Positions 1 through 11,174 are shown, numbered from the stretch's first letter. The stretch: 64,000 bases of DNA from Gammaproteobacteria bacterium (GCA_015490795.1 WFXD01000003.1:1-64000), one strand, 5' to 3'. Numbers and translations: made by a program. The notes: generated from the sequence alone by a model not told the origin.

Positions 1-1
1 C

Positions 2-592
2 TCGGTGCTGGCTGCGGTCTATGCCGTGGACTATGTTGAGGTACGGCTGCCGATCACGGATCGGGAGGCCTCCTTTTTAGCGCTGCCAGAGGGAAGAGAG
101 GGTGAGCCACAGCTGGAGGTGATCCTTTCCGTCTCAATTGCAGACAGGGATTATCAGTGGCATGGGCAGATTATGCGCACTGAAGGTATGATTGATGCCC
201 GTACCCGCCAGCTCTTCCTGATAGCGCAGGTGGATAACCCCCACACCCCCGCGCATGATGACCAGCCCCCCCTCCTGGTGGGGCAGTTTGTGGAGGCAGA
301 GATCCCCGGCCGGTTGCTGCAGGATGTGATTGTACTGCCCCGCAAGGTGGCCCGTGCCGATGATGAGGTGCTGGTAATAACGCCGGATAACCGTATTGAG
401 CGCCGCAAGCTGGAGGTGGTGTGGCGGGACCGCTCCAGTATCGTTGTGCGTGCTGGATTGAGCGCAGGCGAGCGGGTCTCTCTGACGCAGCTGCCCTACG
501 CCCCGCAAGGCTCCCAAGTCAAGATTAGCGCCGCTGTTGACCAACGCCTGGAGGCAGCGGGCAGGGGCGGCAGACCCGCTGGAGTGCAATAA
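2..592 (+). CDS. RND efflux periplasmic adaptor subunit, C-terminal part (5' end outside window)
   Basis: This is the C-terminal 196 or so codons of a HlyD/AcrA-type membrane fusion protein; the reading frame is open at the window edge, so the N-terminus is missing. The piece carries the beta-barrel signature G-x-I-x-R-x-E-G-x-I-D-x-x-T-R (codons near 168-230) followed by the membrane-proximal segment with a G-x-x-V-x-x-E-I-P-G stretch and a final mixed beta region. Such adaptors bridge an inner-membrane RND pump and an outer-membrane channel. The stop lies 10 bases before the ATG of the RND permease, so the two are surely co-transcribed. The substrate cannot be told from this fragment. Confidence 0.85.
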   Translation, partial: SVLAAVYAVDYVEVRLPITDREASFLALPEGREGEPQLEVILSVSIADRDYQWHGQIMRTEGMIDARTRQLFLIAQVDNPHTPAHDDQPPLLVGQFVEAEIPGRLLQDVIVLPRKVARADDEVLVITPDNRIERRKLEVVWRDRSSIVVRAGLSAGERVSLTQLPYAPQGSQVKISAAVDQRLEAAGRGGRPAGVQ

Positions 593-602
593 AGTGCATG
601 GA

Positions 603-3600
603 ATGATTGCCTGGTTTGCCCGCAACAGCGTGGCGGCCAATATCCTGATGGCGGCGATCCTGCTGTTGGGAACCTGGTCGGCGCTGGAGCGCATCCCGCT
701 GGAGGTCTTTCCCGCATTCGAACGTGATGTGATCAATATTGCTGTCTCATACCGCGGCGCCACGCCGGCAGAGGTGGAACAGGCGGCGGTCATTCGCATT
801 GAGGAGGCGATAACCGACCTTGCAGGCATTGAGAAGATCAGCTCATCTGCCATGGAGAGCGCCGGCATGGTGCAGATCGAGGTGGAGAAGGGGAGCGACC
901 CCAGAGTGCTGCTGGAGGATATCAAGAACAAGGTTGATGCCATCAACTCCTTTCCCAATGAGGTGGAGCGCCCCATCTTCAGCCTGCAGGAGTTTCACCG
1001 GGAGGTGATCAGCGTGGCCGTCTCCGCTGATCTGCCAGACCGGGAGCTGCGACGCCTGGGCGAGCAGGTGCGGGATGATCTGATGGCACTGCCTGAGGTG
1101 AGTATCGTTGACCTGATGGGGGTCAGAGCCTATGAAATCTCGGTTGAAATCAAAGAGCAGACCCTGCGGCGCTATGGCCTGACATTCTCCCAGGTGGCAG
1201 AGGCGATCCGCCGCTCATCGGTCGATCTGCCTGCCGGTGCCATCAAGAGTGAAGGTGGCGAGATCATGCTGCGCACCAAAGGACAGGCCTACAGCACGGA
1301 GGAGTTTGCCGACATCACCATAGTATCCGCCCGTGATGGCAGCCGCCTGACCCTGGGCGATATTGCCCATATCCATGATGGCTTTGAAGAAGACCCCCTC
1401 TACGCCATCTTCAATGGCCGCCCGGCCGTCTTTATCGAGGTCTACCGCACCGGACAACAGAGCGCGATTGAGGTGGCCCGTGCCGTGCGGGAGTATGTGG
1501 CGGCCAGCAAGGGACGCATGCAGGAGGGGATTGCGCTGGGCTATTGGCGTGATCGTTCACGCATCGTCAAACTGCGTCTGGAGACACTCTTCAACAATGC
1601 CTGGCAGGGCGGGCTGCTGGTCTTTCTCTGTCTGGCGCTGTTTCTGCGGCTACAGGTGGCCATCTGGGTCTGTGTTGGCATCCCCGTCAGCTTTATGGGG
1701 GCGCTGCTTTTGATGCCGGAGATCGGGGTCACGCTCAACATCATGAGCCTGTTCGCCTTTATTCTGGTGCTGGGCATCGTGGTGGATGATGCCATTATCA
1801 CGGGAGAAAATATCTATTCCCACCTGAAACGGGGCGAAAGCGGTGTTTCGGCTGCGATAAAGGGGGCGCAGGAGGTGGCCGTCCCGGTCACCTTTGGCCT
1901 GCTCACCACGCTGGTGGCCTTCCTGCCCATCATGTTTTTGAGTGGTTATCGCGGGCCGATCTTTGCCCAGATCACCCTGATTGTGATCCCCGTGCTGCTC
2001 TTCTCCTGGGTGGAGTCCAAGCTGATCCTGCCCTCCCATATTGCGCGTGTCCGGATTGTCAATGAAGCGCACCCAGGGCGGTTTCAGCGCTTTCAACAGG
2101 CCACGGCTGATGGTCTTGAGCGGTTCATACTGGCCTGCTACAAACCGCTGCTGGAGTGGATGCTCAACCGTCGTTATCTGACACTGGCGCTGTTTATTGG
2201 CCTGTCACTTATCGTGATGAGCTATGTGGTGAGCGGCCGCTATGGTTTCACCTTTTTCCCGCGAGTGCAGAGCGAGACGGCGCGTGCCACGCTGCTGATG
2301 CAGACAGGAACTCCAGAAGCTGAAACGGCCAGACAGATCAGCCGAATGACCGCGATTGCAGAGGATCTAAAACAGAAATATACCGACCCTGCAACGGGGG
2401 AGTCGGTGATCCGCAATGTACTCACCAGCATGGGTTGGCGGGCAGGTCGCAAACCCCGCAACGGAAACCCGGAGCTGGGGCAGGTCAGCCTGGAGCTGAT
2501 GCCGCCTGAAGAGCGAACACTGCCGATTACCACGACCGAACTGGTGAGTGAGTGGCGTCAGGCCATTGGCCCGATTGCCGGCGCCAAAGAGCTTAACTAC
2601 CGTGCAGAGATTGGCCGGGGTGGTGATCCGATCAATGTCCAGTTGATGGGGCAGGATTTTGAGGTATTGGGTGAGATCACCACGGCGATAAAAGAACAGC
2701 TCAAACAGTATGATGGAGTGTTTGATATTCAGGATACCTTCGAGCGGGGGCAGCCTGAGATCACCCTGGTGATTCGCCCGGAGGCGGAGCTGCTGGGGCT
2801 GTCGGCGGCTGATCTGGGGCGGCAGGTGCGGCAGGCCTTTTTTGGTGCCGAGGCACAGCGTATCCAGCGGGGGCGGGATGACGTGCGGGTGATGGTGCGC
2901 TACCCCCATGAAGAGCGGCGCTCCCTGGCAACGCTGGATTCCATGCGTATCCGCACCCCGGATGGTCAAGAAGTGCCGATTGGCAATGTGACAGATATTC
3001 AACTGGGCAGTGGTTTTGCCAAGATCCGCCGGATAGACCGCCAGCGGGCGGTCAATGTCACCGCAGATGCCGACAAGCAGCGCACCAACCTCCCGCGTGT
3101 AATGCAGGAGTTGCGGCTCTTTTTGGATGATTTGCTGCAGCAATATCCCGGCGTGCGTTACAGCTTTGAGGGGGAGCTGCGAGAGCAGCGTGAATCCTTT
3201 AGCAGCCTTGCCTATGGTGTCCTGTTTATCTTCTTCAGCATCTATGTGCTGTTGGCTGTCCCGCTGCGCTCCTACCTGCAACCGCTGGTGATATTGATGG
3301 TGATCCCGTTCAGTCTGGTGGGCGCCATCTTTGGCCATGTCCTGCTGGGCATGAACATCAGCCTGCTCAGCATTATGGGCATGCTGGCGCTGGCGGGAGT
3401 GGTGGTCAACGACAGTCTGGTGCTGGTTGACTGGATCAACCGCCGCCGCAGAGAGGGGATGGCCGCAGCCAAAGCCGTGCGCGCGGCGGGTGTGGCGCGT
3501 TTTCGTCCTATTCTGCTCACCTCGCTGACCACCTTCTTTGGGCTGGCGCCGTTGCTGCTGGAGAAGAGCACCCAGGCCCAATTTCTGGTGCCGATGGCGG

Positions 3601-3740
3601 TCTCACTGGGCTTTGGTATTTTGTATGCCACCCTGCTGAGCCTTATTTTGGTGCCGGCAGGCTATCTGGTGCTGGAGGATATGAAAGGCTGGCTTGGCTC
3701 CTCGGATACTGCCAAGCAGCGGCCTGTTATCCCTGACTAA
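603..3740 (+). CDS. RND family efflux permease (AcrB/MexB-like, HAE1 type)
   Basis: A 1045-residue inner-membrane proton-driven exporter, the usual length for the family. The frame is open from a TTG at 537, but that would overlap the adaptor; the ATG at 603 begins with the typical N-terminus MIAWFARN followed at once by the first membrane helix, so I use it. TM4 carries the paired aspartates of proton relay (D395-D396 in GIVVDDAIITGEN), and the second half has the matching TM10 segment (GVVVNDSLVLVDWIN). Two large periplasmic loops lie between TM1-TM2 and TM7-TM8. It pairs with the adaptor just upstream; no outer-membrane channel gene is in view. Drug, dye or lipid export are all possible. 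The family is sure, the substrate unknown. Confidence 0.9.
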   Translation: MIAWFARNSVAANILMAAILLLGTWSALERIPLEVFPAFERDVINIAVSYRGATPAEVEQAAVIRIEEAITDLAGIEKISSSAMESAGMVQIEVEKGSDPRVLLEDIKNKVDAINSFPNEVERPIFSLQEFHREVISVAVSADLPDRELRRLGEQVRDDLMALPEVSIVDLMGVRAYEISVEIKEQTLRRYGLTFSQVAEAIRRSSVDLPAGAIKSEGGEIMLRTKGQAYSTEEFADITIVSARDGSRLTLGDIAHIHDGFEEDPLYAIFNGRPAVFIEVYRTGQQSAIEVARAVREYVAASKGRMQEGIALGYWRDRSRIVKLRLETLFNNAWQGGLLVFLCLALFLRLQVAIWVCVGIPVSFMGALLLMPEIGVTLNIMSLFAFILVLGIVVDDAIITGENIYSHLKRGESGVSAAIKGAQEVAVPVTFGLLTTLVAFLPIMFLSGYRGPIFAQITLIVIPVLLFSWVESKLILPSHIARVRIVNEAHPGRFQRFQQATADGLERFILACYKPLLEWMLNRRYLTLALFIGLSLIVMSYVVSGRYGFTFFPRVQSETARATLLMQTGTPEAETARQISRMTAIAEDLKQKYTDPATGESVIRNVLTSMGWRAGRKPRNGNPELGQVSLELMPPEERTLPITTTELVSEWRQAIGPIAGAKELNYRAEIGRGGDPINVQLMGQDFEVLGEITTAIKEQLKQYDGVFDIQDTFERGQPEITLVIRPEAELLGLSAADLGRQVRQAFFGAEAQRIQRGRDDVRVMVRYPHEERRSLATLDSMRIRTPDGQEVPIGNVTDIQLGSGFAKIRRIDRQRAVNVTADADKQRTNLPRVMQELRLFLDDLLQQYPGVRYSFEGELREQRESFSSLAYGVLFIFFSIYVLLAVPLRSYLQPLVILMVIPFSLVGAIFGHVLLGMNISLLSIMGMLALAGVVVNDSLVLVDWINRRRREGMAAAKAVRAAGVARFRPILLTSLTTFFGLAPLLLEKSTQAQFLVPMAVSLGFGILYATLLSLILVPAGYLVLEDMKGWLGSSDTAKQRPVIPD

Positions 3741-4606
3741 GGGACGCCTCTTCTCCTGTAGACCCAATAGAGCAAGATCAAGAGCAGAAGCCAAATGGCG
3801 GCCAGATAGCCAGTGATCCCATCGTAGTTGCCGGTCAGGAATGCCCACTCACTGCCGTGGTTATTGCTGGTAAATTTTTTGGTGCATTTGATGATGAGCA
3901 CCCAGCCCGCATGCAGCCCAATGCAGTAAGCGATGTTCCCGGTCTGCTCCCGCACCATGCCAAGAAATACACCCACCACAAACAGCGCAACAAAAGAGTC
4001 AAGGGTTGCCCAATCGCCCAGTTGCCAGAAGGCTCCGCCAAGAATCTGCAACCCGCTAAACCAGTCTACAGGCCCGCTCAGCCGCACCGGATCTATAAAA
4101 TGCACCGCAGCATAGAGAAGGGCGCTGAATATGATGGCAGAAACTGCCGGGCCATTGCGGCGGATGGCCTGATACATGGCGCCACGAAAAAAGGTCTCTT
4201 CGATCAGCCCGATCAACAAACCGCCGACCAGCCCGCTGATGAGTGTTTTGAGCAGATCAAACAGGAACTCATCACCTATTGGATCAAGGGTGCGCACCCC
4301 AAGGCCGATCAGCACAGCAGAGAGTGTGGCCAGGATTGCAATCCCATAGAGCCACCCGATGAATATTTGATGCAGAAAAACCGGGCGTGGCAGCCCGAAT
4401 CCAAGGGCCTTTCGGTGGTAGAGGCCCAGCCAGATGATGAGCAGAAAAAAGCCGGGCAAGGCAATCAGCTTGGCCACCCTGGGAACCTGTTTGTGGGCAG
4501 GCAGCTCCAACAGGCCATCCAGCAGCAGATAGAGAGGGTAGTGGAGCAGGGAGCTAATCAGAAGGCAGCAGGCCAGAAAACCTGTAAAAACGGCAAACGC
4601 CCGCAT
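3737..4606 (-). CDS. CPBP family intramembrane metalloprotease
   Basis: A 289-residue protein with about eight hydrophobic segments. Residues 136-141 are EETFFR, the EExxxR motif of CPBP (Abi/Rce1-like) proteases; A-A-V-H-F (His169) and a later G-L-H-A-G-W segment give the further metal-binding residues expected for the family. Members cleave peptides within the membrane or serve as bacteriocin immunity or maturation factors; the target here is unknown. The gene runs convergently to the RND permease and the two stop codons overlap by 4 bases. It stands alone, with tRNA-Leu upstream on the other strand. Confidence 0.8.
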   Translation of the reverse strand: MRAFAVFTGFLACCLLISSLLHYPLYLLLDGLLELPAHKQVPRVAKLIALPGFFLLIIWLGLYHRKALGFGLPRPVFLHQIFIGWLYGIAILATLSAVLIGLGVRTLDPIGDEFLFDLLKTLISGLVGGLLIGLIEETFFRGAMYQAIRRNGPAVSAIIFSALLYAAVHFIDPVRLSGPVDWFSGLQILGGAFWQLGDWATLDSFVALFVVGVFLGMVREQTGNIAYCIGLHAGWVLIIKCTKKFTSNNHGSEWAFLTGNYDGITGYLAAIWLLLLILLYWVYRRRGVP

Positions 4607-4736
4607 GTAGTGAGTTTCCTATAGGTATCAAGGTATATTTCGTGTTGCCAACCTGAGGCAAGCCCGTACAATATACCGATCTTGATCCTGGTGCTATCGG
4701 CAGAATAGATAAATCGCCTGATTAACGGTTAATCAT

Positions 4737-4765
4737 TAGAATAGCTGGTCGGCAATGGGTATAAT
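4737..4765 (+). promoter_or_regulatory. Probable sigma-70 promoter of tRNA-Leu
   Basis: A perfect TATAAT at 4760-4765 lies 43 bases before the tRNA; the -35 region (TAGAAT at 4737-4742, 17-base spacer) is weak. A GC-rich run follows the -10, as in stringently controlled stable-RNA promoters. Prediction only. Confidence 0.45.
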
Positions 4766-4807
4766 GCGCGGCTGGCCAGTTAACGCACCGTAGCCAAGGG
4801 TGTGATT

Positions 4808-4893
<86 letters not shown>

Positions 4894-5030
4894 TATTTCC
4901 TGCCCATCCTGCACCCTGCGGACTCTGTTGAAGCCAGCTGTGATCCGGCAGATGTATCGAATGCGGGCAGCAGCAGTCGGTGCAAACAGAAATTATCTAA
5001 GTAGAGGCGACAGTCGCCTGAGAGGTTTTT

Positions 5031-6335
5031 ATGCAAGTTTCGGTTGAAGCGAAAGAGGGGTTTGAGCGGTGCATGACAGTGGAGGTGCCTGCAGAGCAGG
5101 TCAATAAAGAGGTTGAAAAACGCCTGAAGAAGATTGCCAGCCAGGCACGGCTTGATGGATTCCGGCCAGGAAAAGCCCCTGTCTCTGTCATTCGAAGCCG
5201 TTATGATGGACAGGTTCGTGAAGAGGTCTTCAGGGAGATGCTTCAATCGACCTACCTTGAAGCCCTCTCTCAGGAGAAACTTCAGCCAGCCGGAAAACCG
5301 CGCATCGAGCCTTTGGAGAGGTCGCCTCAAGAGGGTTTTGGCTACACCGCAACATTTGAGGTGATGCCGGAAGTGGTGCTGAAAGAGATGGCAGATGTCA
5401 CCATAAAGCGCCCTGTGGCCAGGGTTGAAGAGACAGATATTGATGAGATGGTTGAGAAGCTGCGCATGCAGCGCGCTGCGTGGGTCCAAGTTGACCGCGC
5501 AGCAGAGGATGGCGACCAGATCATGATCAATTTCAAAGGCTATATCGATGACAAGCCTTTTGAGGGCGGCTCGGCAGACAATGTCCCGTTGAGACTGGGC
5601 GCTGACCAGATGATTGACGGGTTTGAAGCTGGTTTGGTGGGCATTAAAGCGGGTGAGAGCCGCACCCTGGAACTGACCTTTCCTGAAGATTATCAGGCCG
5701 CAAACCTGGCGGGCAAAGCGGTGCGATTTGAGGTCGAAGCAACAAAGGTTTCAATATCTGAACTGCCTGAAATCGATGAAGAGTTCGCCAAGATATTCAG
5801 TCAAACCGGAAACATAGCCGGTCTGCGCGGTGAGATCCGTGCAAATATGGAGCGTGAGCTCAAGCTGCGGATCAATGCCAAGGTTAAAGAGCAGGCCATG
5901 CAGGCGCTGCTGGATACCAATAACCTCGAAGTCCCTGCGGCCCTGGTTGAAGAGGAGGCAGCTGAGCTGAGAAAGCAGGCAGAGAGAGAGATTGCTAAAA
6001 ATGCTGCAGCAGATAGCCCGGAACAGGAGGTTCCGCTTGAAGCCTTTATGGATAGTGCCAAGCGTCGGGTCTCTCTTGGATTGATCATGGGTGAAGTGAT
6101 CAAAGCCAATAATCTTGAAGTAGATGCGGATCGCTTAAAGGAAAAAGTCGAACAGGTTGCGGCCGATTATGAAGACCCCAAAAAAGTGGTCGATTGGTAT
6201 TACAGCAACAAAGAGCAGTTGAGCCAGCTTGAAAATGTAGTATTGGAAGAGCAGGTTGTGGATTGGGTGCTTGGTCAGGTCAAGGTTGAGAATGAGCAGA
6301 CCAGCTTTGCCGGACTGACCAGCGGCGCTGCTTAG
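5031..6335 (+). CDS. tig: Trigger factor, ribosome-associated chaperone and prolyl isomerase
   Basis: 434 residues, close to the 432 of E. coli. Residues 1-145 form the ribosome-binding domain with the G-F-R-x-G-K-x-P signature near residue 44; an FKBP-type isomerase domain follows at about 150-245 (the GDQIMINFKGYIDDKPFEGG segment), then the helical arms that cradle nascent chains. The ATG is preceded by GAGAGG at a fitting distance. It binds L23 at the exit tunnel and shields new polypeptides. It heads the classic gene series tig-clpP-clpX-lon, with 51 bases to clpP, so folding and degradation genes lie together. Confidence 0.97.
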   Translation: MQVSVEAKEGFERCMTVEVPAEQVNKEVEKRLKKIASQARLDGFRPGKAPVSVIRSRYDGQVREEVFREMLQSTYLEALSQEKLQPAGKPRIEPLERSPQEGFGYTATFEVMPEVVLKEMADVTIKRPVARVEETDIDEMVEKLRMQRAAWVQVDRAAEDGDQIMINFKGYIDDKPFEGGSADNVPLRLGADQMIDGFEAGLVGIKAGESRTLELTFPEDYQAANLAGKAVRFEVEATKVSISELPEIDEEFAKIFSQTGNIAGLRGEIRANMERELKLRINAKVKEQAMQALLDTNNLEVPAALVEEEAAELRKQAEREIAKNAAADSPEQEVPLEAFMDSAKRRVSLGLIMGEVIKANNLEVDADRLKEKVEQVAADYEDPKKVVDWYYSNKEQLSQLENVVLEEQVVDWVLGQVKVENEQTSFAGLTSGAA

Positions 6336-6386
6336 GCTTGCTGGCAAAATGTTTAAGGAATCCTGCAGGTGACCGATAGAGGCAAT

Positions 6387-7013
6387 ATGAGTGCACTAGA
6401 TACAACAAACTTGGGACTGGTTCCTATCGTCGTGGAGCAGACTGCTCGGGGTGAGCGCTCCTACGATATCTATTCCCGGCTGCTCAAGGAGCGCGTCATC
6501 TTTCTGGTTGGACAGGTGGAAGACCACATGGCGAACCTGGTAGTTGCGCAGCTGCTTTTTCTGGAGTCGGAAAACCCGGATAAAGATATTCATCTCTACA
6601 TAAACTCCCCCGGTGGCTCAGTGACTGCAGGCCTGGCTATTTATGATACCATGCAATTTATTCGCCCCCATGTCAGCACCCTCTGCATTGGTCAGGCTGC
6701 CAGCATGGGCGCGCTGTTGCTGGCGGGAGGAGAGGCAGGCAAGCGCTTTTGCCTGCCGCATTCACGGACGATGATCCATCAGCCATTGGGCGGCTATCAG
6801 GGGCAGGCGACAGATATTGACATCCACGCCAAAGAGATTCTCCTGATCCGGGATCGCCTGAACCAGATTATGGTCAAGCACACCGGGCAGGCGCTGGAAG
6901 CGGTCGAACGGGATACCGAGCGGGATAACTTCATGAGTGCTGAGGATTCAGTAGAGTATGGGCTGGTCGATAAAGTGCTGATGGAGCGCTCGCCTGAGGC
7001 CGAAGGTTTTTAG
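6387..7013 (+). CDS. clpP: ATP-dependent Clp protease proteolytic subunit
   Basis: 208 residues from the ATG at 6387, which follows TAGAGG by a good spacing; a GTG at 6369 would add six residues and also has an AAGGA upstream, so the start is not fully settled. Catalytic Ser106 sits in G-Q-A-A-S-M-G-A and His131 in M-I-H-Q-P-L-G-G. ClpP forms the two-ring tetradecameric chamber fed by ClpX and ClpA. The clpX gene follows after 44 bases and is probably in the same transcript. Confidence 0.97.
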   Translation: MSALDTTNLGLVPIVVEQTARGERSYDIYSRLLKERVIFLVGQVEDHMANLVVAQLLFLESENPDKDIHLYINSPGGSVTAGLAIYDTMQFIRPHVSTLCIGQAASMGALLLAGGEAGKRFCLPHSRTMIHQPLGGYQGQATDIDIHAKEILLIRDRLNQIMVKHTGQALEAVERDTERDNFMSAEDSVEYGLVDKVLMERSPEAEGF

Positions 7014-7057
7014 GCGGGCTGAAAGCGGGTCACGGATACTTTGAGAGAGACAACGTT

Positions 7058-8341
7058 ATGAGTGATAACAAACACGGTAAAGGCGATGATGGCAAGCTGC
7101 TCTACTGCTCATTTTGCGGCAAGAGCCAGCATGAGGTGCGCAAACTGATTGCCGGCCCATCCGTGTTTATCTGTGATGAGTGTGTAGAGCTCTGCAATGA
7201 CATTATCCGGGAAGAGATGCAGGAAGGCAGCGGCACTGAAAATGTCAGCTCTTTGCCGAAGCCGCAAGAGATAAATGGGACGCTGGATCAGTATGTAATT
7301 GGTCAGGCGGGCGCCAAAAAAGTCCTTTCAGTAGCCGTCTACAACCACTACAAGCGTTTGGAAGCCTCATCAAAAGATGACGAGATTGAGATATCCAAAA
7401 GCAATGTACTTTTGATTGGCCCCACAGGTTCCGGCAAGACGCTGCTTGCCGAGACGCTGGCAAGGTTGCTGGATGTACCCTTTACCATTGCTGATGCCAC
7501 CACACTGACCGAGGCGGGCTATGTGGGTGAGGATGTTGAAAACATCATCCAAAAGCTACTGCAAAAGTGCGATTATGATGTGGAGAAGGCTCAGCGGGGC
7601 ATCGTCTATATTGATGAGATCGACAAGATTTCGCGTAAATCAGATAACCCCTCCATTACCCGCGATGTCTCTGGCGAAGGGGTACAGCAGGCGTTGTTGA
7701 AGCTCATCGAGGGTACGGTGGCTTCTGTTCCGCCCCAGGGTGGGCGCAAGCATCCCCAGCAAGAGTTTCTCCAGGTAAACACGGGGAATATCCTGTTTAT
7801 TGTGGGAGGTGCCTTTGCCGGGCTGGATAAGGTGATTCTTGACCGCTCTGAAAAGGGAGGCATCGGGTTCTCTGCCGAAGTGCGCAGCAAGGATGAGTCC
7901 AAAAAGGTCGGTGAAGTGCTTACCGGCGTTGAGCCGGAAGATCTGATCAAGTATGGGCTGATCCCCGAGTTTGTTGGCCGGCTCCCTGTCGTGGCCACCC
8001 TGGAAGAGCTGGATGAAGAGTCTCTGGTGCGTATCCTGGTCGAACCCAAAAATGCACTGGTTAAGCAATACGGGCGGCTGTTTGAGATGGAAGACTGTGA
8101 GCTGGAGCTGCGGGAGGATGCCCTGCATGCCATTGCCCGCAAGGCGATGGATCGCAAGACAGGCGCGCGTGGTCTGCGAACCATCCTGGAGCAGATACTG
8201 CTGGACACCATGTACGACCTCCCGTCAATGGAAAATGTGAGCAAGGTGGTTGTAGATGGGGCGGTTGTTGCAGGCGATTCTGCGCCGTACATGATTTTTG
8301 AAGGCGGTGAAAAACAGCTGGCCTCCTCTCTTGACAAATAG
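7058..8341 (+). CDS. clpX: ATP-dependent Clp protease ATP-binding subunit ClpX
   Basis: 427 residues (E. coli 424). An N-terminal C4 zinc-binding domain uses Cys17, Cys20, Cys39 and Cys42. The AAA+ module has Walker A GPTGSGKT at 121-128, Walker B I-V-Y-I-D-E-I-D, and the substrate-gripping pore loop G-Y-V-G in the A-G-Y-V-G-E-D segment. The I-G-F loop that docks on ClpP is visible in G-G-I-G-F-S. ClpX unfolds tagged proteins and threads them into ClpP. It follows clpP directly; the 234-base gap to lon has no gene and no convincing heat-shock promoter. Confidence 0.97.
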   Translation: MSDNKHGKGDDGKLLYCSFCGKSQHEVRKLIAGPSVFICDECVELCNDIIREEMQEGSGTENVSSLPKPQEINGTLDQYVIGQAGAKKVLSVAVYNHYKRLEASSKDDEIEISKSNVLLIGPTGSGKTLLAETLARLLDVPFTIADATTLTEAGYVGEDVENIIQKLLQKCDYDVEKAQRGIVYIDEIDKISRKSDNPSITRDVSGEGVQQALLKLIEGTVASVPPQGGRKHPQQEFLQVNTGNILFIVGGAFAGLDKVILDRSEKGGIGFSAEVRSKDESKKVGEVLTGVEPEDLIKYGLIPEFVGRLPVVATLEELDEESLVRILVEPKNALVKQYGRLFEMEDCELELREDALHAIARKAMDRKTGARGLRTILEQILLDTMYDLPSMENVSKVVVDGAVVAGDSAPYMIFEGGEKQLASSLDK

Positions 8342-8575
8342 CGCACTGCCCGCATAGCAAAGCAGTTATAAACCCCAGTGGATGGAAAAGAGCGATTCAG
8401 GGTTGAAGAGAGCGCAAGTCGCCCCCACCATTATCCCATGTTGCATGAGTTGAGCAGTCTTAAATAGCCTGCTGCTGATTCAGGCGCGCCTTGATGACTG
8501 CAAATATTAAGGCCACTTCTCAAGTTAAAAGTTAAAACATAGTCTGGGGACTCCCAGTTGTCAGGAGGAAAGCCC

Positions 8576-11026
8576 GTGTCGGATCAAGAAGATAAAGTCT
8601 CCGAAGTTATTACCGAATCCACCAATGATCTTCCAGTGCTGCCGTTGCGGGATGTAGTGGTCTATCCGCACATGGTTATCCCCCTTTTTGTCGGGCGTGA
8701 CAAATCAATCAAAGCACTCGATGTAGCAATGCAGGAGAACAAGCAGATTTTGCTTGTTGCGCAAAAGCGCGCCGATGTTGATGATCCCAGTGAAAAGGAT
8801 ATGCATGAAGTGGGCACGCTGGCGAATATTCTACAACTGCTCAAACTTCCGGATGGCACAGTCAAGGTGCTGGTCGAGGGTGGTGAGCGCGCCAAGGTGG
8901 AGCGGTTTGTCCAGGCTGAAGGGTGTTTTTCAGCGCAGGTCAGCTTGATTCAGGATGAAACCCAGCTTGATGAGCGGGAAGAGGAGGTGCTGATGCGCTC
9001 TACCGTCACCCTCTTCGATCAATATGTCAAACTGAATAAAAAAGTGCCTCCTGAGGTCTTGACCTCACTCTCCAACATTGATGACCCCAGCCGACTGGCC
9101 GATACGCTGGCAGCGCACATGGCACTTAAGGTAGAGGAGAAGCAGGAGGTGCTGGAGATATTTGGTGTGCGGGAGCGGCTTGAGCACCTCATGGCATTGA
9201 TGGAGTCTGAGAACGACATCCTGCAGATGGAGAAGCGAATTCGTGGCAGGGTAAAGCAGCAGATGGAGAAAAACCAGCGCGAGTACTACCTGAATGAGCA
9301 GATGAAAGCCATTCAGAAAGAGCTGGGCGATCTGGATGAGGTGCCCAATGAGCTGGAAGATATGGCCAACCGGATTGACAAGGCGGGCATGACCAAGGAG
9401 GCCAGAGAGAAGGCGCAGACAGAGCTGAGCAAGCTCAAGCTGATGTCTCCAATGTCTGCTGAAGCGACCGTGGTGCGAAACTATATCGATACACTGATCA
9501 ATGTTCCGTGGAAGAAACGCACAAAAATCCGCATGGATCTTGGTCGCGCTGAAGATGTTCTCGAGGCCGATCACTATGGGCTTGAGAAGGTGAAAGAGCG
9601 CATCCTTGAATACCTTGCCGTGCAGCAGCGTGTGCGCAAATTAAAAGGCCCGATCCTCTGTCTGGTGGGGCCTCCAGGCGTGGGCAAGACATCGCTGGGC
9701 AAGTCCATTGCGCGTGCAACGAACAGAAAATTTGTGCGCATGTCACTGGGCGGTGTGCGTGATGAAGCTGAAATCCGTGGCCACCGCCGCACCTATATTG
9801 GCGCCTTGCCGGGCAAGATTTTGCAAAACCTTACCAAGGTAGGCACACGCAACCCGCTGTTCTTATTGGATGAAATCGACAAGATGGCGATGGACTTCCG
9901 GGGTGATCCCGCATCAGCACTGCTGGAGGTGCTGGACCCCGAGCAGAACAACTCCTTTGTCGATCACTATCTTGAAGTGGACTTTGATCTCTCCGAGGTC
10001 ATGTTTGTAGCGACCGCCAATACACTCAACATCCCCGCCCCGCTGCTTGATCGAATGGAGGTTATTCGCCTTTCCGGGTACACGGAAGATGAAAAAGTGA
10101 ATATTGCCCAACGCTACCTGATTGCCAAGCAGATGGGGAACAATGGGCTGAAAGAGCAGGAGCTGCATATTAGAGAGGCCTCCATCCGGGAGATTGTCCG
10201 CTATTACACGCGGGAGGCCGGTGTACGTAATCTGGAGCGGGAGATTGCTAAGATCTGCCGCAAGGTGGTTAAAGAGATCCTGCTGAAAAAGGGAGATAAA
10301 CGGATCAATGTCACCCCGGCCAATATTGGGAAATTTCTGGGCGTAAAACGCTACCGTTATGGCCTGGCAGATGAGCATGATCAGGTTGGGCAGGTAACGG
10401 GCCTGGCCTGGACAGAGGTTGGGGGAGAGCTGCTGCGTATTGAAACGGCAATCATTCCGGGCAAAGGGAAATTCACCTACACAGGGCAGCTGGGTGATGT
10501 TATGCAGGAGTCTATCCAGGCAGCCACAACGGTGGTGCGCAGCCGGGCAGCGGCCTTGGGGGTAGATGAAAATTTCTACCAGAATTTTGATGTTCATGTC
10601 CATGTGCCTGAAGGGGCGACGCCAAAGGATGGGCCGAGCGCGGGTATCGGCATGTGCACATCACTGGTCTCGGCACTGACCAATGTCCCGGTGCGGGCCG
10701 ATGTTGCGATGACGGGTGAGATCACGCTGCGTGGAGAGGTGCTGCCTATTGGTGGTCTGAAAGAGAAGCTGCTGGCGGCCCATCGAGGTGGGATAGTCAC
10801 CGTGATCATTCCACATGAAAATGAGCGTGATTTGGTGGAGATCCCCAAAAATATCAAAAAGGATCTGGATATCCGCCCCGTTCGTTGGATTGATGAGGTT
10901 TTAGCGATAGCGCTGGCGCATACGCCCGAACAAAAAGCACCTGCTGAAGAGCCCTCCGTGACAGATGCCAAGGGTGTAAAAGCAGAAGTGGCAGATGAAA
11001 AGAAGGGTGACCTGACAACCCACTAG
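8576..11026 (+). CDS. lon: ATP-dependent endopeptidase Lon (La)
   Basis: 816 residues from the GTG at 8576, chosen because an AGGAGG lies seven bases upstream; the longer frame starts at a TTG that would overlap that site. The N-terminal LON substrate-binding domain (about 20-215) is followed by a coiled coil, an AAA+ module with GPPGVGKT and L-L-D-E-I-D-K, and the S16 protease domain with catalytic Ser688 (P-K-D-G-P-S-A-G) and Lys731. It degrades misfolded and some regulatory proteins in the cytoplasm. The last 35 residues are charged and alanine-rich and extend a little beyond the usual end. Confidence 0.97.
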   Translation: MSDQEDKVSEVITESTNDLPVLPLRDVVVYPHMVIPLFVGRDKSIKALDVAMQENKQILLVAQKRADVDDPSEKDMHEVGTLANILQLLKLPDGTVKVLVEGGERAKVERFVQAEGCFSAQVSLIQDETQLDEREEEVLMRSTVTLFDQYVKLNKKVPPEVLTSLSNIDDPSRLADTLAAHMALKVEEKQEVLEIFGVRERLEHLMALMESENDILQMEKRIRGRVKQQMEKNQREYYLNEQMKAIQKELGDLDEVPNELEDMANRIDKAGMTKEAREKAQTELSKLKLMSPMSAEATVVRNYIDTLINVPWKKRTKIRMDLGRAEDVLEADHYGLEKVKERILEYLAVQQRVRKLKGPILCLVGPPGVGKTSLGKSIARATNRKFVRMSLGGVRDEAEIRGHRRTYIGALPGKILQNLTKVGTRNPLFLLDEIDKMAMDFRGDPASALLEVLDPEQNNSFVDHYLEVDFDLSEVMFVATANTLNIPAPLLDRMEVIRLSGYTEDEKVNIAQRYLIAKQMGNNGLKEQELHIREASIREIVRYYTREAGVRNLEREIAKICRKVVKEILLKKGDKRINVTPANIGKFLGVKRYRYGLADEHDQVGQVTGLAWTEVGGELLRIETAIIPGKGKFTYTGQLGDVMQESIQAATTVVRSRAAALGVDENFYQNFDVHVHVPEGATPKDGPSAGIGMCTSLVSALTNVPVRADVAMTGEITLRGEVLPIGGLKEKLLAAHRGGIVTVIIPHENERDLVEIPKNIKKDLDIRPVRWIDEVLAIALAHTPEQKAPAEEPSVTDAKGVKAEVADEKKGDLTTH

Positions 11027-11146
11027 TGCATCGCCCCTCAGGCGGCGCTCTGTCGTGCAGCAAACAGGTGGCATAATTGACGGTGTGCTATTCTGGCAGA
11101 GAGGGCGGGCGCTGAAAAATATAATGATCTGTTTAGCAGGTTTTGC

Positions 11147-11174
11147 TTGTTTTGTGATGGTTGTTTGCTATATT
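11147..11174 (+). promoter_or_regulatory. Candidate promoter for hupB within the lon-hupB gap
   Basis: The 331 bases between lon and hupB hold no convincing gene. TTGTTT (11147-11152), a 16-base spacer and TATATT (11169-11174) form a fair sigma-70 promoter, in an AT-rich stretch unlike its surroundings. A short GGGC/GCCC hairpin sits about 35 bases further on in the presumed leader. Prediction only. Confidence 0.4.

Noticed and set aside
2367-3581. 404-codon minus-strand frame opposite the RND permease
   Set aside because: Shadow of the permease; its composition is histidine- and glutamine-rich as expected for antisense of such a gene.
8342-8575. Possible heat-shock promoter before lon
   Set aside because: I found no CTTGAA plus CCCCAT-type pair at a proper spacing.
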